A stretch of 64,000 nucleotides of DNA from Shewanella marisflavi (lineage in GTDB: Bacteria > Pseudomonadota > Gammaproteobacteria > Enterobacterales > Shewanellaceae), in assembly GCF_023283925.1 (NCBI RefSeq), contig NZ_JAKIKX010000005.1, positions 1-64,000 of the forward strand, written 5' to 3'. The stretch's first letter is position 1, and every line of letters begins with the position of its first letter. Positions 28,929-43,413 of the stretch are shown here, in pieces. Both the position numbers and the translations under genes were made by a program. The notes under the pieces were generated by a model. It was not told the origin of the DNA and ran no database searches. It was given only the letters and a program-made list of their open reading frames with translations.

Positions 28929-30062
28929 TTAGGCGAGGTAGGCGTATCCCGAATTGAGCAGCCAAACAAAATATTGCCCAATTGCTTGCTGCTGACAGAG
29001 GCTCATTGCCTGTTCGCCTTCGAAGCTAAACTGATTGGCTAGCAGCAGGAGTTCTTCATCTAACTCATCGTCTTCACTAAAGGTGTAGATCTCACCATTG
29101 ATAAAGAGTCTGGCGTGTTTATCGCCTTCGAGACGAATCACCTTAAGTCCGCCGATGCGCTGTAAACTGGCGCCATCTTCCAGGGCTTCCATTAGCTCTA
29201 CCTGGGCGTAATTGTCCCCTTGCTCACAAAGATCCAGCTCGAAGCGGTTCTGACTTAGGGTCTGACCCAGTAACGTTTGATAGTGTTCTGGCTGAGACAA
29301 GATCTCAGAGACCAAGGCTAACATGCCTTCTTGCTGCTCAATGCTCAATAGGCCAGGGCTTGTAGGTTCCTGATTAGAGGTAAAGCGCTTATTACCACTA
29401 TTGGTGTCAATTAAATGATCGGCAATACTGCTAAAGAGTTCTTGTTGGCTAGGCGCGCGAAAGCCTATTGAGTAACTCAGTGCCGTCTCTATGGTCTCGC
29501 CTCGGTGGGGAAAGCCTGGCGGAATATAAAGCATGTCACCGGCTTCGAGCACTACATCGATTATTGGTTCGAAGTCATCAATAAGCGCGGTGTGGGTATC
29601 GCCTCCACGTGGGGCATATTGGCCTTTGGGACCGACTTTCCAGCGCCTTTTGCCTTCGCCTTGCAGCAAGAAGACATCATAGTTGTCGATATGGGGGCCT
29701 ACGCCGCCGCCCGGTGTGGCGTAAGAGACCATAAGATCATCAAAGCGCCAGTCGGGGATGAAGCGGAAGGCGTCTACCAACGGCTCCGCATCTGGGTACC
29801 AATGGTTGACTGCCTGCACCAGGAGCTGCCAGTTATTTTCGCCAAAAGGGGCATAGTCTTCGATAGGCCCCTGGATGATTTCCCAGTTATCCTGCTGAGT
29901 CAGCACGATACGCGAGGCGACTTCCTCTTCACAGGCGAGTCCCGCCAGCTCATCGGCGGCGATAGGATCATGAAAAGATTTAAAGGCACCCTTGATAACC
30001 AGAGGCTGCTTTTGCCAGTGATGGGTTAAAAAATCTTGTGTATCGAAATTGGGGCTGTACAT
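28929..30062 (-). CDS. roxA: Ribosomal protein L16 3-hydroxylase (JmjC/cupin oxygenase, YcfD)
   Basis: The 377-residue 2-oxoglutarate/Fe(II) oxygenase hydroxylates an arginine of ribosomal protein L16. The iron ligands are His124 and Asp126 (VGPHIDNYDVF) and His186 (PPGFPHRGE). The C-terminal part is the winged-helix dimer region of the family. The ATG at 30062 is preferred; a TTG five codons upstream is possible, and neither has a clear ribosome site. Its location beside purB matches the E. coli gene order. Confidence 0.9.
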   Translation of the reverse strand: MYSPNFDTQDFLTHHWQKQPLVIKGAFKSFHDPIAADELAGLACEEEVASRIVLTQQDNWEIIQGPIEDYAPFGENNWQLLVQAVNHWYPDAEPLVDAFRFIPDWRFDDLMVSYATPGGGVGPHIDNYDVFLLQGEGKRRWKVGPKGQYAPRGGDTHTALIDDFEPIIDVVLEAGDMLYIPPGFPHRGETIETALSYSIGFRAPSQQELFSSIADHLIDTNSGNKRFTSNQEPTSPGLLSIEQQEGMLALVSEILSQPEHYQTLLGQTLSQNRFELDLCEQGDNYAQVELMEALEDGASLQRIGGLKVIRLEGDKHARLFINGEIYTFSEDDELDEELLLLANQFSFEGEQAMSLCQQQAIGQYFVWLLNSGYAYLA

Positions 30063-30132
30063 AGAGTGATTCGCCAAGCTGTGGTGGGGAAATGGGGGCA
30101 GTATAAGCCCAAAAGATCATATTCTGAAAATA

Positions 30133-30166
30133 ATAAAGGCGGTAAGCATTTGCCTACCGCCTTTAT
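30133..30166 (-). terminator. Intrinsic terminator of purB
   Basis: ATAAAGGCGGTA and its complement enclose a short loop, 19 bp after the purB stop. On the minus strand the stem ends in TTTATTATTT. Confidence 0.8.
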
Positions 30167-30184
30167 GTTAACCCTATGGGATGA

Positions 30185-32205
<2,021 letters not shown>

Positions 32206-32208
32206 GGT

Positions 32209-33324
32209 TTACTCTCTTATCAGGGTGTCTATGATACCGCCGCCAAGGCAGACTTCACCGTCATAAAACACGGCTGACTGGCCTGGGGTCACGGCAGCTA
32301 CCGGCTCGTCGAAGATAACCTTGATGCGATCTTCCCCTTCATAGGTAAGGGTACAGGCAACGTCTTGCTGGCGATAACGCGTCTTAACTGTGATCGCTGC
32401 GCCATTGGCCGGCCCTTTTCTGTCGACCCAGTGCAGTTGATCGGCATAGAAACCCACTGACATGAGGCGAGGGTGCTGACCGCCTTGGCCGACGACTAAT
32501 ACGTTACGTTCGAGATCTTTATCTACCACATACCAAGGATCGTCATTGCTGTTTTTCATTCCGCCAATGCCCAGACCTTTACGTTGGCCCAGGGTGTGAT
32601 ACATCAAGCCCTGATGCTCGCCAATCACTTCACCTTCGGCGGTTTCTATCTTGCCAGGCTGTGCTGGTAAGAAGGTACTTAGAAAATCGGTAAACTTACG
32701 TTCGCCAATAAAGCAGATGCCCGTGCTGTCTTTCTTATCATGGGTAACTAAACCCATCTTCTTGGCGATGTCACGCACTTCGCTTTTTTCCAGCTCACCA
32801 ACGGGAAACAGTGAGCGAGCGATCTGCTCGTGGCTCAAGGTGTAGAGGAAATAGCTCTGGTCTTTGTTGCCATCGACGCCACGCAGCATCTGACTCTGGC
32901 CCGAAGCATCGCTGCGGCGCACGTAATGCCCCATGGCAATGTAGTCGGCGTCTAAAATATCGTCGGCAAACTCAAGAAATGCTTTGAATTTAATCTCTTT
33001 GTTACACATGATGTCTGGGTTAGGGGTACGACCGGCCTTGTATTCGGCAAGGAAGTATTCGAACACGTTATCCCAGTATTCTGCGGCAAAGTTGACCGTG
33101 TGCAGCTTGATGCCGAGCTTGTCACAAACGGCTTGAGCGTCTTTAAGATCTTCTGCCGCGGCACAATACTCATCGGTATCGTCCTCTTCCCAGTTCTTCA
33201 TGAACAGGCCTTCGACTTGATAGCCCTGCTGTATGAGAAGATAGGCGGAAACAGATGAATCAACACCGCCGGACATGCCGACGATCACTTTTTTACCGTT
33301 TGGATTGGGTTCGATTGATGCCAT
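32209..33324 (-). CDS. mnmA: tRNA-specific 2-thiouridylase MnmA
   Basis: The 371-residue enzyme thiolates uridine 34 in the anticodon of tRNA-Lys, -Glu and -Gln, using ATP and sulfur passed by the Tus relay. The PP-loop [10 protein letters not shown] is at residues 16-25, and the catalytic cysteines are Cys107 (MCNKEIKF) and Cys204 ([11 protein letters not shown]). It is the first gene of mnmA-hflD-purB. Its substrate tRNA-Lys(UUU) is encoded four times at the start of the window. Confidence 0.96.
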   Translation of the reverse strand: MASIEPNPNGKKVIVGMSGGVDSSVSAYLLIQQGYQVEGLFMKNWEEDDTDEYCAAAEDLKDAQAVCDKLGIKLHTVNFAAEYWDNVFEYFLAEYKAGRTPNPDIMCNKEIKFKAFLEFADDILDADYIAMGHYVRRSDASGQSQMLRGVDGNKDQSYFLYTLSHEQIARSLFPVGELEKSEVRDIAKKMGLVTHDKKDSTGICFIGERKFTDFLSTFLPAQPGKIETAEGEVIGEHQGLMYHTLGQRKGLGIGGMKNSNDDPWYVVDKDLERNVLVVGQGGQHPRLMSVGFYADQLHWVDRKGPANGAAITVKTRYRQQDVACTLTYEGEDRIKVIFDEPVAAVTPGQSAVFYDGEVCLGGGIIDTLIRE

Positions 33325-33465
33325 AAATCCTAAAAACCAATTAAATATGTGTAGCTACGGCGTTTTGTCCAGTTGTCTAAAGTGGCTTTCGCCTAAGTCG
33401 GGCAGATCCCAATTTGACCTGCTATCTGGAAAATGTGTCGCCGTAATATGCGGGGGCATATTCTA

Positions 33466-33939
33466 TCATGCATTGTGGCTTTGGGCTAACAGGAGAAACT
33501 GGCTATTGACCACGTCAGTCGAAAAGAGTTTTCCCTGGCGATAGTCGTGTATGCATTGCAATACCAGAGGGCTTCTGAGCTGTGTTTTGCGCTGCTCTAT
33601 TTCATCAAGGGTCATCCACAGGGCGCGGCAGATGGCGTTGTCTTGGGGCGCTGGTGTGAGTAACTCATCAAGAACGCAAGCATAGGTGAAGCGAAGAAAG
33701 GCCAGATCTTCATTGGCTTGAAACTGATAAATCTTGATGAGTGATTGTGGTTTGATGGCAAGCCCCGTCTCTTCCAGCACCTCGCGCGCGCAGGCTTGGG
33801 TTAAGCTTTCATGGGCTTCCAGATGACCTGCGGGCTGATTATAGGTGAGCTTGCCATCGATAAGCTCCTCTACCATTAGGTATTTATCTTCGCAGGCGAT
33901 CACACAGGCTACCGTGACATTGGGTTTATAGCGCTCCAT
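33466..33939 (-). CDS. nudJ: Nudix hydrolase NudJ (phosphatase)
   Basis: The 157-residue hydrolase has the Nudix box from GHLEAHESL to AREVLEETGL, where the REVLEE core binds magnesium. Its opening PNVTVACVIACEDKYLMVEE matches E. coli NudJ, which acts on thiamine pyrophosphate precursors and nucleotides. It follows rluE by 11 bp, as in E. coli. Confidence 0.9.
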   Translation of the reverse strand: MERYKPNVTVACVIACEDKYLMVEELIDGKLTYNQPAGHLEAHESLTQACAREVLEETGLAIKPQSLIKIYQFQANEDLAFLRFTYACVLDELLTPAPQDNAICRALWMTLDEIEQRKTQLRSPLVLQCIHDYRQGKLFSTDVVNSQFLLLAQSHNA

Positions 33940-33950
33940 CTATGACCTCG

Positions 33951-34688
33951 TTAGGATTGGGGTAAGACTCTATACTCGCCGTTTTTAATCTCATCTAGAC
34001 ACCACTGACCTATTTTATACCGAATTAATCTGAGGGTAGGGTAGCCGACATGGGCCGTCATTCGCCTGACCTGGCGGTTGCGTCCTTCACAGATCTCAAT
34101 TGATAACCAGCTTGTGGGGATCTGCTGGCGTTCTCTTACCGGCGGCGTGCGCGGCCAGATGTCAGGTTGAGGCATACGAGTGACCTTTGCCGGCAGCGTT
34201 GGGCCATCTTTTAGATTCACGCCATTTCTAAGTGCTTCGATGGCCTCGTCGGTTGGAATGCCCTCGACCTGCACCCAGTAGGTCTTATAGGTTTTCTTTT
34301 TCGGTTCGGTAATACGAGATTGCAGCACGCCGTCGTTGGTGAGTAGCAGCAGGCCTTCGCTGTCGCGATCCAGACGCCCGGCGGCGTAAACCCCTTCTAT
34401 GGGGATGAAGTCTTTGAGGGTCTTACGCCCTTGATCATCGGTAAACTGACACAAGACATCGAATGGCTTGTTGAACAGCACTATGATGGGATTTTCCGGA
34501 CGCGGCTTGGGCTTTTTCGAGGTAAATTTCCCCGGCTTATGCAAGCGAGGTTTGCCTTTGGGATTGACGGCGCTCGAGGTTTTTGGGCCTTGGCTGCGAC
34601 GAGTGATTTTAGATTTTGTGGGTTTGGTCAGACTCAAGTGGCAAACTTCTGGGGTAGTGTATGCTAATGCTGACATTGTACTGTGCAT
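33951..34688 (-). CDS. rluE: 23S rRNA pseudouridine(2457) synthase RluE
   Basis: The 245-residue RsuA-family enzyme has catalytic Asp107 in [18 protein letters not shown] and the later [21 protein letters not shown] motif. A basic, lysine- and proline-rich N-terminal extension of about 60 residues is present, longer than in E. coli. rluE-nudJ form a unit divergent from icd, the same neighbourhood as in E. coli. Confidence 0.93.
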   Translation of the reverse strand: MHSTMSALAYTTPEVCHLSLTKPTKSKITRRSQGPKTSSAVNPKGKPRLHKPGKFTSKKPKPRPENPIIVLFNKPFDVLCQFTDDQGRKTLKDFIPIEGVYAAGRLDRDSEGLLLLTNDGVLQSRITEPKKKTYKTYWVQVEGIPTDEAIEALRNGVNLKDGPTLPAKVTRMPQPDIWPRTPPVRERQQIPTSWLSIEICEGRNRQVRRMTAHVGYPTLRLIRYKIGQWCLDEIKNGEYRVLPQS

Positions 34689-34920
34689 TCGCCATTAGTG
34701 GAATTTGAATATTGGCGTGAATGATTTATGATGTCGGCCAATTAAATGTGATCGATAGCAAAACGTGAACAGAATTTGAGATGTTAACCGCGCTTTGTTT
34801 TGCATTAAATCGGTTTAAGTGTCAGGGCATGTCCCTTGGGCGTTCACCCTTACAGTTTATCCTTTTCATGCCTCGCATTCGCCATCGTAAAATTATAATA
34901 ATTACATCATAGTGATTTGA

Positions 34921-37179
<2,259 letters not shown>

Positions 37180-37189
37180 TAGCAGGTTG

Positions 37190-37215
37190 AAAAAGGCGCC
37201 TTGTGCGCCTTTTTC
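37190..37215 (+). terminator. Intrinsic terminator of icd
   Basis: AAAAAGGCGC/GCGCCTTTTT lies 10 bp after the stop. Confidence 0.9.
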
Positions 37216-37224
37216 ACAGTAAAT

Positions 37225-37254
37225 AAAAAAGGCAGGGTTATCCCTGCCTTTTTT
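37225..37254 (-). terminator. Intrinsic terminator of cspD
   Basis: AAAAAAGGCAGGG/CCCTGCCTTTTTT is symmetrical and acts on the convergent cspD transcript, with a possible second stop for icd. Confidence 0.9.
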
Positions 37255-37269
37255 GTTTTTTTAAACCCA

Positions 37270-37476
37270 CTATTTAGTGGGCGATATCGCTGACGCGTGC
37301 ATCCCTTTAGGCCCCTGTTCCACCTCGAATTGGACTGATTGGCCTGCTTTTAGAGTTCGATAGCCTTCCATTTCAATGGTAGAATAGTGTGCGAAAACGT
37401 CTTCACCACCAGCTTCAGGGCAGATAAACCCGAATCCTTTGGCGTTGTTGAACCATTTCACAGTTCCGTTTGCCAT
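37270..37476 (-). CDS. cspD: Cold-shock-like protein CspD
   Basis: The 68-residue single OB-fold protein has RNP1 KGFGFI and RNP2 DVFAHYS. The [24 protein letters not shown] pattern matches CspD, which inhibits DNA replication in slow-growing E. coli, rather than the cold-induced CspA. It is divergent from clpS-clpA, the same arrangement as in E. coli. Confidence 0.93.
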   Translation of the reverse strand: MANGTVKWFNNAKGFGFICPEAGGEDVFAHYSTIEMEGYRTLKAGQSVQFEVEQGPKGMHASAISPTK

Positions 37477-37721
37477 ACTTCCACTTCCTTCTGTTGTTTA
37501 CTGACCAGTAAGATAGTAAAACTTAATGAGGCGGGGTAAATTCACCGCTCGTTGAACAGAATGAAACCAGTAAAAGCGGATGTCAAGATTAATTTAACAA
37601 AAAGGCAACAATTGGCGCGGGAACACCGGGAAATGGTTTTAATGGTCGGATGAGTGATAGGTTTATCCTGGGTAGGTAGTAACATTTGGAAGAAGCCAAA
37701 ACTAGAGGCTAATATTGAAAT

Positions 37722-38030
37722 ATGGGTAAAGTAGGTAATATTGAGCACATTGAAGAGCGCGCGGAAACAGAGCTTATGCCGCCTTCTATGTACAAAGTGA
37801 TCTTAAACAACGATGACTATACCCCGATGGACTTTGTCATCGAGGTGTTACAACTCTTTTTTAATAAAAACGAACAAGAAGCCACAGATATCATGTTGGC
37901 GATACATCATCAGGGTAAGGGAATTTGCGGCGTTTTCCCTTTTGGCATTGCAGAAACTAAGGTCGCACAAGTAAATCAGTTTGCAAGACAAAACCAACAT
38001 CCGTTACTGTGTTCATTAGAGAAAGCCTGA
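37722..38030 (+). CDS. clpS: ATP-dependent Clp protease adaptor ClpS
   Basis: The 102-residue adaptor delivers N-degron proteins to ClpAP. The substrate-binding region [20 protein letters not shown] holds the Asn and Asp residues that hold the N-terminal amino group, and [11 protein letters not shown] follows. It is 35 bp upstream of clpA. Confidence 0.95.
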   Translation: MGKVGNIEHIEERAETELMPPSMYKVILNNDDYTPMDFVIEVLQLFFNKNEQEATDIMLAIHHQGKGICGVFPFGIAETKVAQVNQFARQNQHPLLCSLEKA

Positions 38031-38065
38031 AGATCGAAGTTTTGTGATTATTTTAGGGGGTGCTT

Positions 38066-40324
38066 ATGTTAAATAAAGATTTAGAGGTCACCTTGAATCT
38101 GGCGTTTCAGCAAGCCAGAGACGCGCGGCACGAATACATGACCGTAGAGCATCTGCTATTGGCGTTAATCGACAATCCAGCGGCCCAAGAGGCGTTATTG
38201 GCCTGCGGTGCGAATCTCGACAAACTAAGAGAAGATGTGTCGAGTTTCATCGAACAAACCACTCCTATTATCAGCGACCCAAATGATGATAGAGAAACCC
38301 AACCCACCTTAGGTTTTCAGCGTGTTCTGCAGCGCGCGGTTTTTCATGTGCAGTCTTCTGGTCGCAATGAAGTCACCGGCGCCAATGTCTTAGTGGCTAT
38401 TTTTAGCGAGCAGGAATCCCAGGCGGTGTACCTGTTACGCAACGGTGAGATCACCCGTCTTGATGTGGTGAACTACATCTCGCACGGTGTTGCGCGCGAT
38501 GAATTGGACAATGCCCAAGAGCCTGAGCAGATTGAAGATAATAGCGAACCGGAAGAGCGCAGTAAGCTGTCGCAATTTACTGCGAATCTCAACGAAGAGG
38601 CACGCAAGGGCAATATTGATCCTCTGATTGGCCGCGCCGATGAAATTGAGCGCTCGATTCAGATCTTATGTCGCCGTCGTAAGAATAACCCGCTATTGGT
38701 GGGTGAAGCGGGCGTGGGTAAGACGGCAATCGCTGAAGGTTTAGCCTATCGCATCGTTAACGATGAAGTGCCCGAGGTGATGGCTGATGCCACCGTCTAC
38801 TCTTTAGATCTTGGTGCACTGCTGGCGGGCACCAAATACCGCGGGGATTTTGAGAAACGTTTCAAGAGCCTACTTAAGGAGCTGGCGCAAGACGAACATG
38901 CAATTTTGTTTATCGACGAGATCCACACCATCATTGGTGCCGGCGCCGCGTCAGGCGGTGTGATGGATGCGTCTAACTTATTAAAACCGCTTCTGTCTAG
39001 CGGTCACCTGCGTTGCATGGGCTCAACCACTTTCCAGGAATACCAGAGTATCTTTGAGAAAGATCGGGCCCTGGCAAGACGCTTCCAGAAAGTCGATATT
39101 AATGAGCCTTCGGTGGCAGAAACCACCAAGATCCTACAAGGCCTCAAGAGCAAGTATGAAGAGCACCATGGTGTGCGCTATACGCTGGCAGCACTCTCGG
39201 TTGCGTCTAAGCTATCGGATAAGCATATCAATGACAGACACTTGCCAGATAAGGCGATAGACGTTATCGATGAGGCAGGGGCTCGTATGGCGATGCAACC
39301 TGCTAGCAAGCGTAAGAAGACCATAGGCCAGGCAGAGATCGAGTCGATTATCGCCAAGATGGCGCGGATCCCTGAGAAGACTGTTTCGGCAAACGACAAG
39401 GATATGCTGAAAAATCTTGAGCGTAATCTCAAGATGGTGGTATTTGGTCAAGATAAGGCCATTGAAGCACTTAGCTCGGCGATACGCCTGTCACGCAGTG
39501 GTCTGAGCGGCGCTCACAAGCCTGTGGGGAGCTTTTTGTTTGCCGGGCCAACCGGTGTAGGTAAAACCGAGGTAACCAGCCAACTGGCGTCCTGTCTTAG
39601 CCTCAAGCTGGTGCGTTTTGATATGTCTGAGTACATGGAGAGTCATACCGTGTCTCGCCTTATCGGTGCACCACCAGGCTATGTTGGTTACGATCAGGGT
39701 GGTTTGTTGACCGATGCAGTGATAAAGAACCCTCACTGTGTGGTATTGCTCGATGAGATAGAAAAAGCGCATCCCGATGTCTATAACCTGTTGCTTCAGG
39801 TGATGGATCACGGCACCTTGACGGACAACAATGGCCGTAAGGCGGACTTTAGGCACGTGACCTTAGTGATGACCACTAACGCCGGTGTGCAGGAGACTGT
39901 GCGTAAATCGATTGGCTTTAAGCAGCAAGATCATAGTCAGGACGCCTTGTCTGAGATTAATCGAGTCTTTTCGCCTGAATTTAGAAACCGCTTAGATGAG
40001 ATCATCTGGTTCAATCATCTGGATATGACAGTGATTGCCAAGGTGGTTGATAAGTTCCTGGTCGAGTTACAGGCGCAGCTTGATGAGAAATCTGTGGTGC
40101 TTGAGGTGAGCGATGAAGCCAGAACCTTGCTGGCCGAGAAGGGCTATGATAAGGCGATGGGCGCGCGGCCAATGGCGCGCGTGGTCACCGAGATGATTAA
40201 ACGTCCGCTTGCCGATGAGATCCTCTTTGGCCAACTTGAGAAGGGCGGTACGGCCTATGTTGATGTTGACGGTGATAAGCTGAGCATTAAGGTCGAGCGA
40301 CCGGAAAAGCTGACACAGACATAA
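38066..40324 (+). CDS. clpA: ATP-dependent Clp protease ATP-binding subunit ClpA
   Basis: The 752-residue double AAA+ unfoldase has the N-domain that docks ClpS (MTVEHLLLALIDNP), Walker A GEAGVGKT in the first AAA+ ring and GPTGVGKTE in the second, with the Walker B DEIEKAHPD. The ATG at 38066 is preferred over a GTG two codons earlier because AGGGGG lies just upstream and it matches the E. coli N-terminus. Confidence 0.96.
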   Translation: MLNKDLEVTLNLAFQQARDARHEYMTVEHLLLALIDNPAAQEALLACGANLDKLREDVSSFIEQTTPIISDPNDDRETQPTLGFQRVLQRAVFHVQSSGRNEVTGANVLVAIFSEQESQAVYLLRNGEITRLDVVNYISHGVARDELDNAQEPEQIEDNSEPEERSKLSQFTANLNEEARKGNIDPLIGRADEIERSIQILCRRRKNNPLLVGEAGVGKTAIAEGLAYRIVNDEVPEVMADATVYSLDLGALLAGTKYRGDFEKRFKSLLKELAQDEHAILFIDEIHTIIGAGAASGGVMDASNLLKPLLSSGHLRCMGSTTFQEYQSIFEKDRALARRFQKVDINEPSVAETTKILQGLKSKYEEHHGVRYTLAALSVASKLSDKHINDRHLPDKAIDVIDEAGARMAMQPASKRKKTIGQAEIESIIAKMARIPEKTVSANDKDMLKNLERNLKMVVFGQDKAIEALSSAIRLSRSGLSGAHKPVGSFLFAGPTGVGKTEVTSQLASCLSLKLVRFDMSEYMESHTVSRLIGAPPGYVGYDQGGLLTDAVIKNPHCVVLLDEIEKAHPDVYNLLLQVMDHGTLTDNNGRKADFRHVTLVMTTNAGVQETVRKSIGFKQQDHSQDALSEINRVFSPEFRNRLDEIIWFNHLDMTVIAKVVDKFLVELQAQLDEKSVVLEVSDEARTLLAEKGYDKAMGARPMARVVTEMIKRPLADEILFGQLEKGGTAYVDVDGDKLSIKVERPEKLTQT

Positions 40325-40326
40325 AG

Positions 40327-40354
40327 AAAAAAGGCTGCAATTGCAGCCTTTTTT
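40327..40354 (+). terminator. Intrinsic terminator of clpA
   Basis: AAAAAAGGCTGCAA/TTGCAGCCTTTTTT, just after the stop. Confidence 0.92.
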
Positions 40355-40426
40355 ATGATTTGTCATGGGCTTATCACAAAGGATAACGCCGCCTGTTCTC
40401 TGGTCAGGAACTATCCGTGCAGGAAC

Positions 40427-40452
40427 AAAAAAAACCGGCTCTGCCGGTTTTT
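40427..40452 (-). terminator. Intrinsic terminator of infA
   Basis: On the minus strand AAAACCGGC/GCCGGTTTTTTTT, 17 bp after the infA stop. Confidence 0.9.
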
Positions 40453-40468
40453 ATTTCGTTAGCTAACT

Positions 40469-40690
<222 letters not shown>

Positions 40691-40817
40691 TCAGTTATCC
40701 TGTTAGCCTTCAAATATTAAAAACGGGCGTATCATGCCGCAAATTGGTGCTGCTGTAAAGAGGTGTTCGTTATCTGGGCAAATATCTGTTTGCTTTCTTT
40801 TTTCTGATTTCTTCGCT

Positions 40818-41522
40818 TTATTCGCTTCGTTGCCAACCGTTTGTGGTTAAGATCTCATAGGGGTGATAGGCGGTCTTGTAATTCATCTTACGCGACTCAT
40901 GGATCTGATAACCTAGATAAACATGTGCTTTATTCATCTGTTTTGCAAGCTGGCACTGCAGTAGGATCATAAAGGATCCCAGAGAACGTTTATCCAATTC
41001 AGGCGCAAAAAAGCTATAGATGGCGGATAGGCTGTTAGGCAGTATATCGGTCACTGCAACGCCGATGAGTTTGCCTTGAAGCCTGAGTTCCAGCAATTGG
41101 GGGGGATGCCAACTGCACTGCACGAAATGATCGTATTGTTCTCTCGATGGCGGGTACATGGGACCGTCGTGATGACGCGCCTTGATGTATGTCTCGTACA
41201 ATGCATAGTGCTCGTCGCTGCAGGCATCAACCAGAGACCAGCTGATATCCTGATTTTGCTTTAGGGTGCGCTTTTGCCGACGTGAGGGCTGAAAAGCGCC
41301 TACGGGGATCCTTATTGGCAGACAAGCCTGGCAGTGGGGACAATGAGGCTTGTATATGGTTTCGCCACTGCGTCTAAACCCTAAGGCGAGTAACTTTTCA
41401 AACAAGGTTAAGTCGAGCGATTCTTCTTGCAGTACCAACAGTTGTTCTTGTTTGTTGGGCAGGTAACTGCAGTCGAAAGTGTGGGTCATGCCCACTTGAA
41501 TGGTATCGGATCTAGAGCTCAA
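40818..41522 (-). CDS. bpt: Aspartate/glutamate leucyltransferase Bpt
   Basis: The 234-residue N-end rule transferase adds leucine to proteins that begin with Asp or Glu. It shows the cysteine-rich N-terminus (FDCSYLP and [14 protein letters not shown]) and the GNAT-like core [15 protein letters not shown] and [12 protein letters not shown]. The chosen start is a TTG at 41522 that overlaps the end of aat by 11 bp. It has AGAGGTG five bases upstream, whereas the first ATG, 11 codons later, has none. The overlap implies coupled translation with aat. Confidence 0.9.
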   Translation of the reverse strand: MSSRSDTIQVGMTHTFDCSYLPNKQEQLLVLQEESLDLTLFEKLLALGFRRSGETIYKPHCPHCQACLPIRIPVGAFQPSRRQKRTLKQNQDISWSLVDACSDEHYALYETYIKARHHDGPMYPPSREQYDHFVQCSWHPPQLLELRLQGKLIGVAVTDILPNSLSAIYSFFAPELDKRSLGSFMILLQCQLAKQMNKAHVYLGYQIHESRKMNYKTAYHPYEILTTNGWQRSE

Positions 41523-42222
41523 GCTGCACCTCTTGGGGATGCCAGGCATCGCTGGCGACTTCAACATCGCGAAAACGCTTCAACAAGTTGATGAAATCGT
41601 TACGCTTAAGCGCTTTTGCGCCCAGTGACGCCAGATGAGGATTCATGACCTGGGCATCGATTAGGCGGTACTTGTGTGCGAGAAGATGTTGATGCAACAT
41701 CGCCATGGCGGCCTTGGAGGCATTGCTTTGCAGGTGAAACATGGACTCGCCACAAAATACCTGGCCGATGGCGACCCCATAGAGGCCACCGATGAGCTTA
41801 TTATCATCCCATACCTCCACCGAATGCGCCTTGTGCTGCTGATGAAGGGCTTTATAGGCTGTTTGAATTTCAGCTGTGATCCAGGTGCCTTCCTTGCCTT
41901 GGCGAGTGAGGGCGCAGTTTTCAATTACCTGATTAAAAGCGCGGTTAACGCTGAAATGCCACCGGCTTCGCTTGATGTGACGCTTGAGGCTACGACTAAC
42001 CTTGAGTGCACCCGGTACGAATACGGCACGCGGGTCTGGCGACCACCAGAGTATGGGGTCGTTTTCGTTAAACCAAGGAAAAATCCCCTCATAATAGGCG
42101 TTGAGTAGTCGCTTGGGGTGAAGATCGCCACCGATGGCCAAGAGTCCGTTTGGATCGGTTAAGGCAAACTCCGGTGAGGGGAACTTTGCCAGTTCATGAT
42201 TTAAATAGGACAGTGAGTTCAC
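41512..42222 (-). CDS. aat: Leucyl/phenylalanyl-tRNA-protein transferase
   Basis: The 236-residue enzyme adds leucine or phenylalanine to N-terminal Lys or Arg, making a ClpS-recognised N-degron. The motifs [26 protein letters not shown] and [10 protein letters not shown] are the family signature, with [18 protein letters not shown] later. The start is a GTG at 42222. It overlaps bpt, and clpS-clpA lie 1.5 kb away, so the N-degron makers and readers sit together. Confidence 0.94.
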   Translation of the reverse strand: MNSLSYLNHELAKFPSPEFALTDPNGLLAIGGDLHPKRLLNAYYEGIFPWFNENDPILWWSPDPRAVFVPGALKVSRSLKRHIKRSRWHFSVNRAFNQVIENCALTRQGKEGTWITAEIQTAYKALHQQHKAHSVEVWDDNKLIGGLYGVAIGQVFCGESMFHLQSNASKAAMAMLHQHLLAHKYRLIDAQVMNPHLASLGAKALKRNDFINLLKRFRDVEVASDAWHPQEVQLEL

Positions 42223-42274
42223 AATTGAGTAAAATTAGTTATCGGCCTCTTTATAAGTTAGCGGAAAACCTCTT

Positions 42275-42766
42275 ATGTTGAAACCTGCAGCGCTTCACTT
42301 TCGCCTTATTTGGTCAGTTTTTATCTTAGCGGCAAGTTTGGGTCTGTGTGCTAGTGTGGATGCAGCCTATGAGCGGAATCAAGCGGTGCCAGTTGAGAAG
42401 GTCGAATATGGCTATGTAACTTCGGTGCGCAATATTACACAAACTCAATTAGTTGAAGATCGTAATCAGGGTTGGCGTACATTTGGCGGCGCGCTCATAG
42501 GCGGCGTCATAGGTCACCAGTTTGGTGGTGGTAGCGGTAAGGACGTGGCGACCGTATTAGGTGCCTTAATAGGTGGCGGTATAGGCCACAGATCGGGCGA
42601 CGATTATTATCAGCAACTCAAACTCGTGGAGTTGATGATCCGCTATGAAGATGGCCAAGAGGTGATGGTTATCCAAGATTATGACCCAGGTATGATTTTT
42701 AATGTCGATGATGAAGTTAGAGTGGTGTACCTGCAAGGCCGGGTGCGGGTCGATCTGGCCATGTAG
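42275..42766 (+). CDS. Glycine-zipper outer-membrane-type protein (SlyB-like)
   Basis: The 163-residue exported protein has a signal peptide (hydrophobic stretch ending near LGLCASVDA, cleavage near residue 30). A glycine-zipper segment follows with two repeats (GGALIGGVIGHQFGGGSGKD and GALIGGGIGHRSGDD). The segment between signal and zipper (YGYVTSVRNI) and the C-terminal beta part are typical of the 17-kDa surface-antigen/SlyB family. There is no ideal lipobox, so it may not be a lipoprotein. The function is unknown; relatives stabilise the outer membrane. Confidence 0.78.
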   Translation: MLKPAALHFRLIWSVFILAASLGLCASVDAAYERNQAVPVEKVEYGYVTSVRNITQTQLVEDRNQGWRTFGGALIGGVIGHQFGGGSGKDVATVLGALIGGGIGHRSGDDYYQQLKLVELMIRYEDGQEVMVIQDYDPGMIFNVDDEVRVVYLQGRVRVDLAM

Positions 42767-42798
42767 CTGGCATTATGTGTTGAGCAATAGTACAAACA

Positions 42799-42824
42799 AG
42801 AAAGGAGCCGCTAGGCTCCTTTCT
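42799..42824. terminator. Bidirectional intrinsic terminator
   Basis: AAGAAAGGAGCC/GGCTCCTTTCTT lies between convergent genes. Confidence 0.85.
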
Positions 42825-42858
42825 TCTGCATTATTTACGCAGTATTTACCGGTTTACC

Positions 42859-43203
42859 TTAGAAACCGCGAGGTAGTTGTCCTTTACCTGCAAGCTTGGC
42901 TCGCCATAGCTCTTTTGGCGTCATACCGCCAGAAGTTGATTTGCTAGCAGTAGCTTTAGCCTTTACTGGCGCCGCCTTCTTAGGAGCAGCCTTTGGCTTT
43001 TCTGCTTTAGGTGTGGTTTTTGCAGCTGGAGCCGCCGTGCCTTGCTCGGCCAACATGGCCTCTAAATCGCTAAAACGAAGAGATTTACCACCATCGATCT
43101 TATACCAGCTTCCTTTCTGCTCGATAGTCACGCTCTTACCCTGGGCTTTACTCAAGGCCGTTTCGAGTGAGCTAATTACCTCTTCTTTGGTCAACTTTGA
43201 CAT
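42859..43203 (-). CDS. Small Ala/Lys/Pro-rich protein of unknown function
   Basis: I do not recognise a named family for this 114-residue basic protein. Residues 1-54 look like a small folded unit (KLTKEEVISSLETALSKAQG, then TIEQKGSWYKIDGG and LRFSDLEAMLAEQ). Residues 55-92 are a low-complexity linker of Ala, Lys and Pro repeats like those of histone-H1-like proteins. The end GGMTPKELWRAKLAGKG-LPRGF is a compact, conserved-looking tail. The composition suggests nucleic-acid binding, but no known DNA-binding motif is visible. Confidence 0.7.
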   Translation of the reverse strand: MSKLTKEEVISSLETALSKAQGKSVTIEQKGSWYKIDGGKSLRFSDLEAMLAEQGTAAPAAKTTPKAEKPKAAPKKAAPVKAKATASKSTSGGMTPKELWRAKLAGKGQLPRGF

Positions 43204-43413
43204 AGTATTAACCTATTTCTTTTAATGTGTAATTGAAGGTTTGGCCTAATTTTATAGTTGAAACGCCCGAAATGTCCAATTTTCACAGAAATTCAACGTA
43301 TTTCTATGAACTGAGCCCCAGATATGGCTAAACTAGGCGCTAATATCACAGCTAATTTTTCGTGCTTGAGTGAGAGGTTGGCTTATCTTATCTGATTCAG
43401 ATTAGGAGCTTAG

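Noticed and set aside
29505-30029. Long plus-strand frame of 174 codons over roxA
   Set aside because: It is a shadow of the oxygenase reading frame, without a ribosome site.
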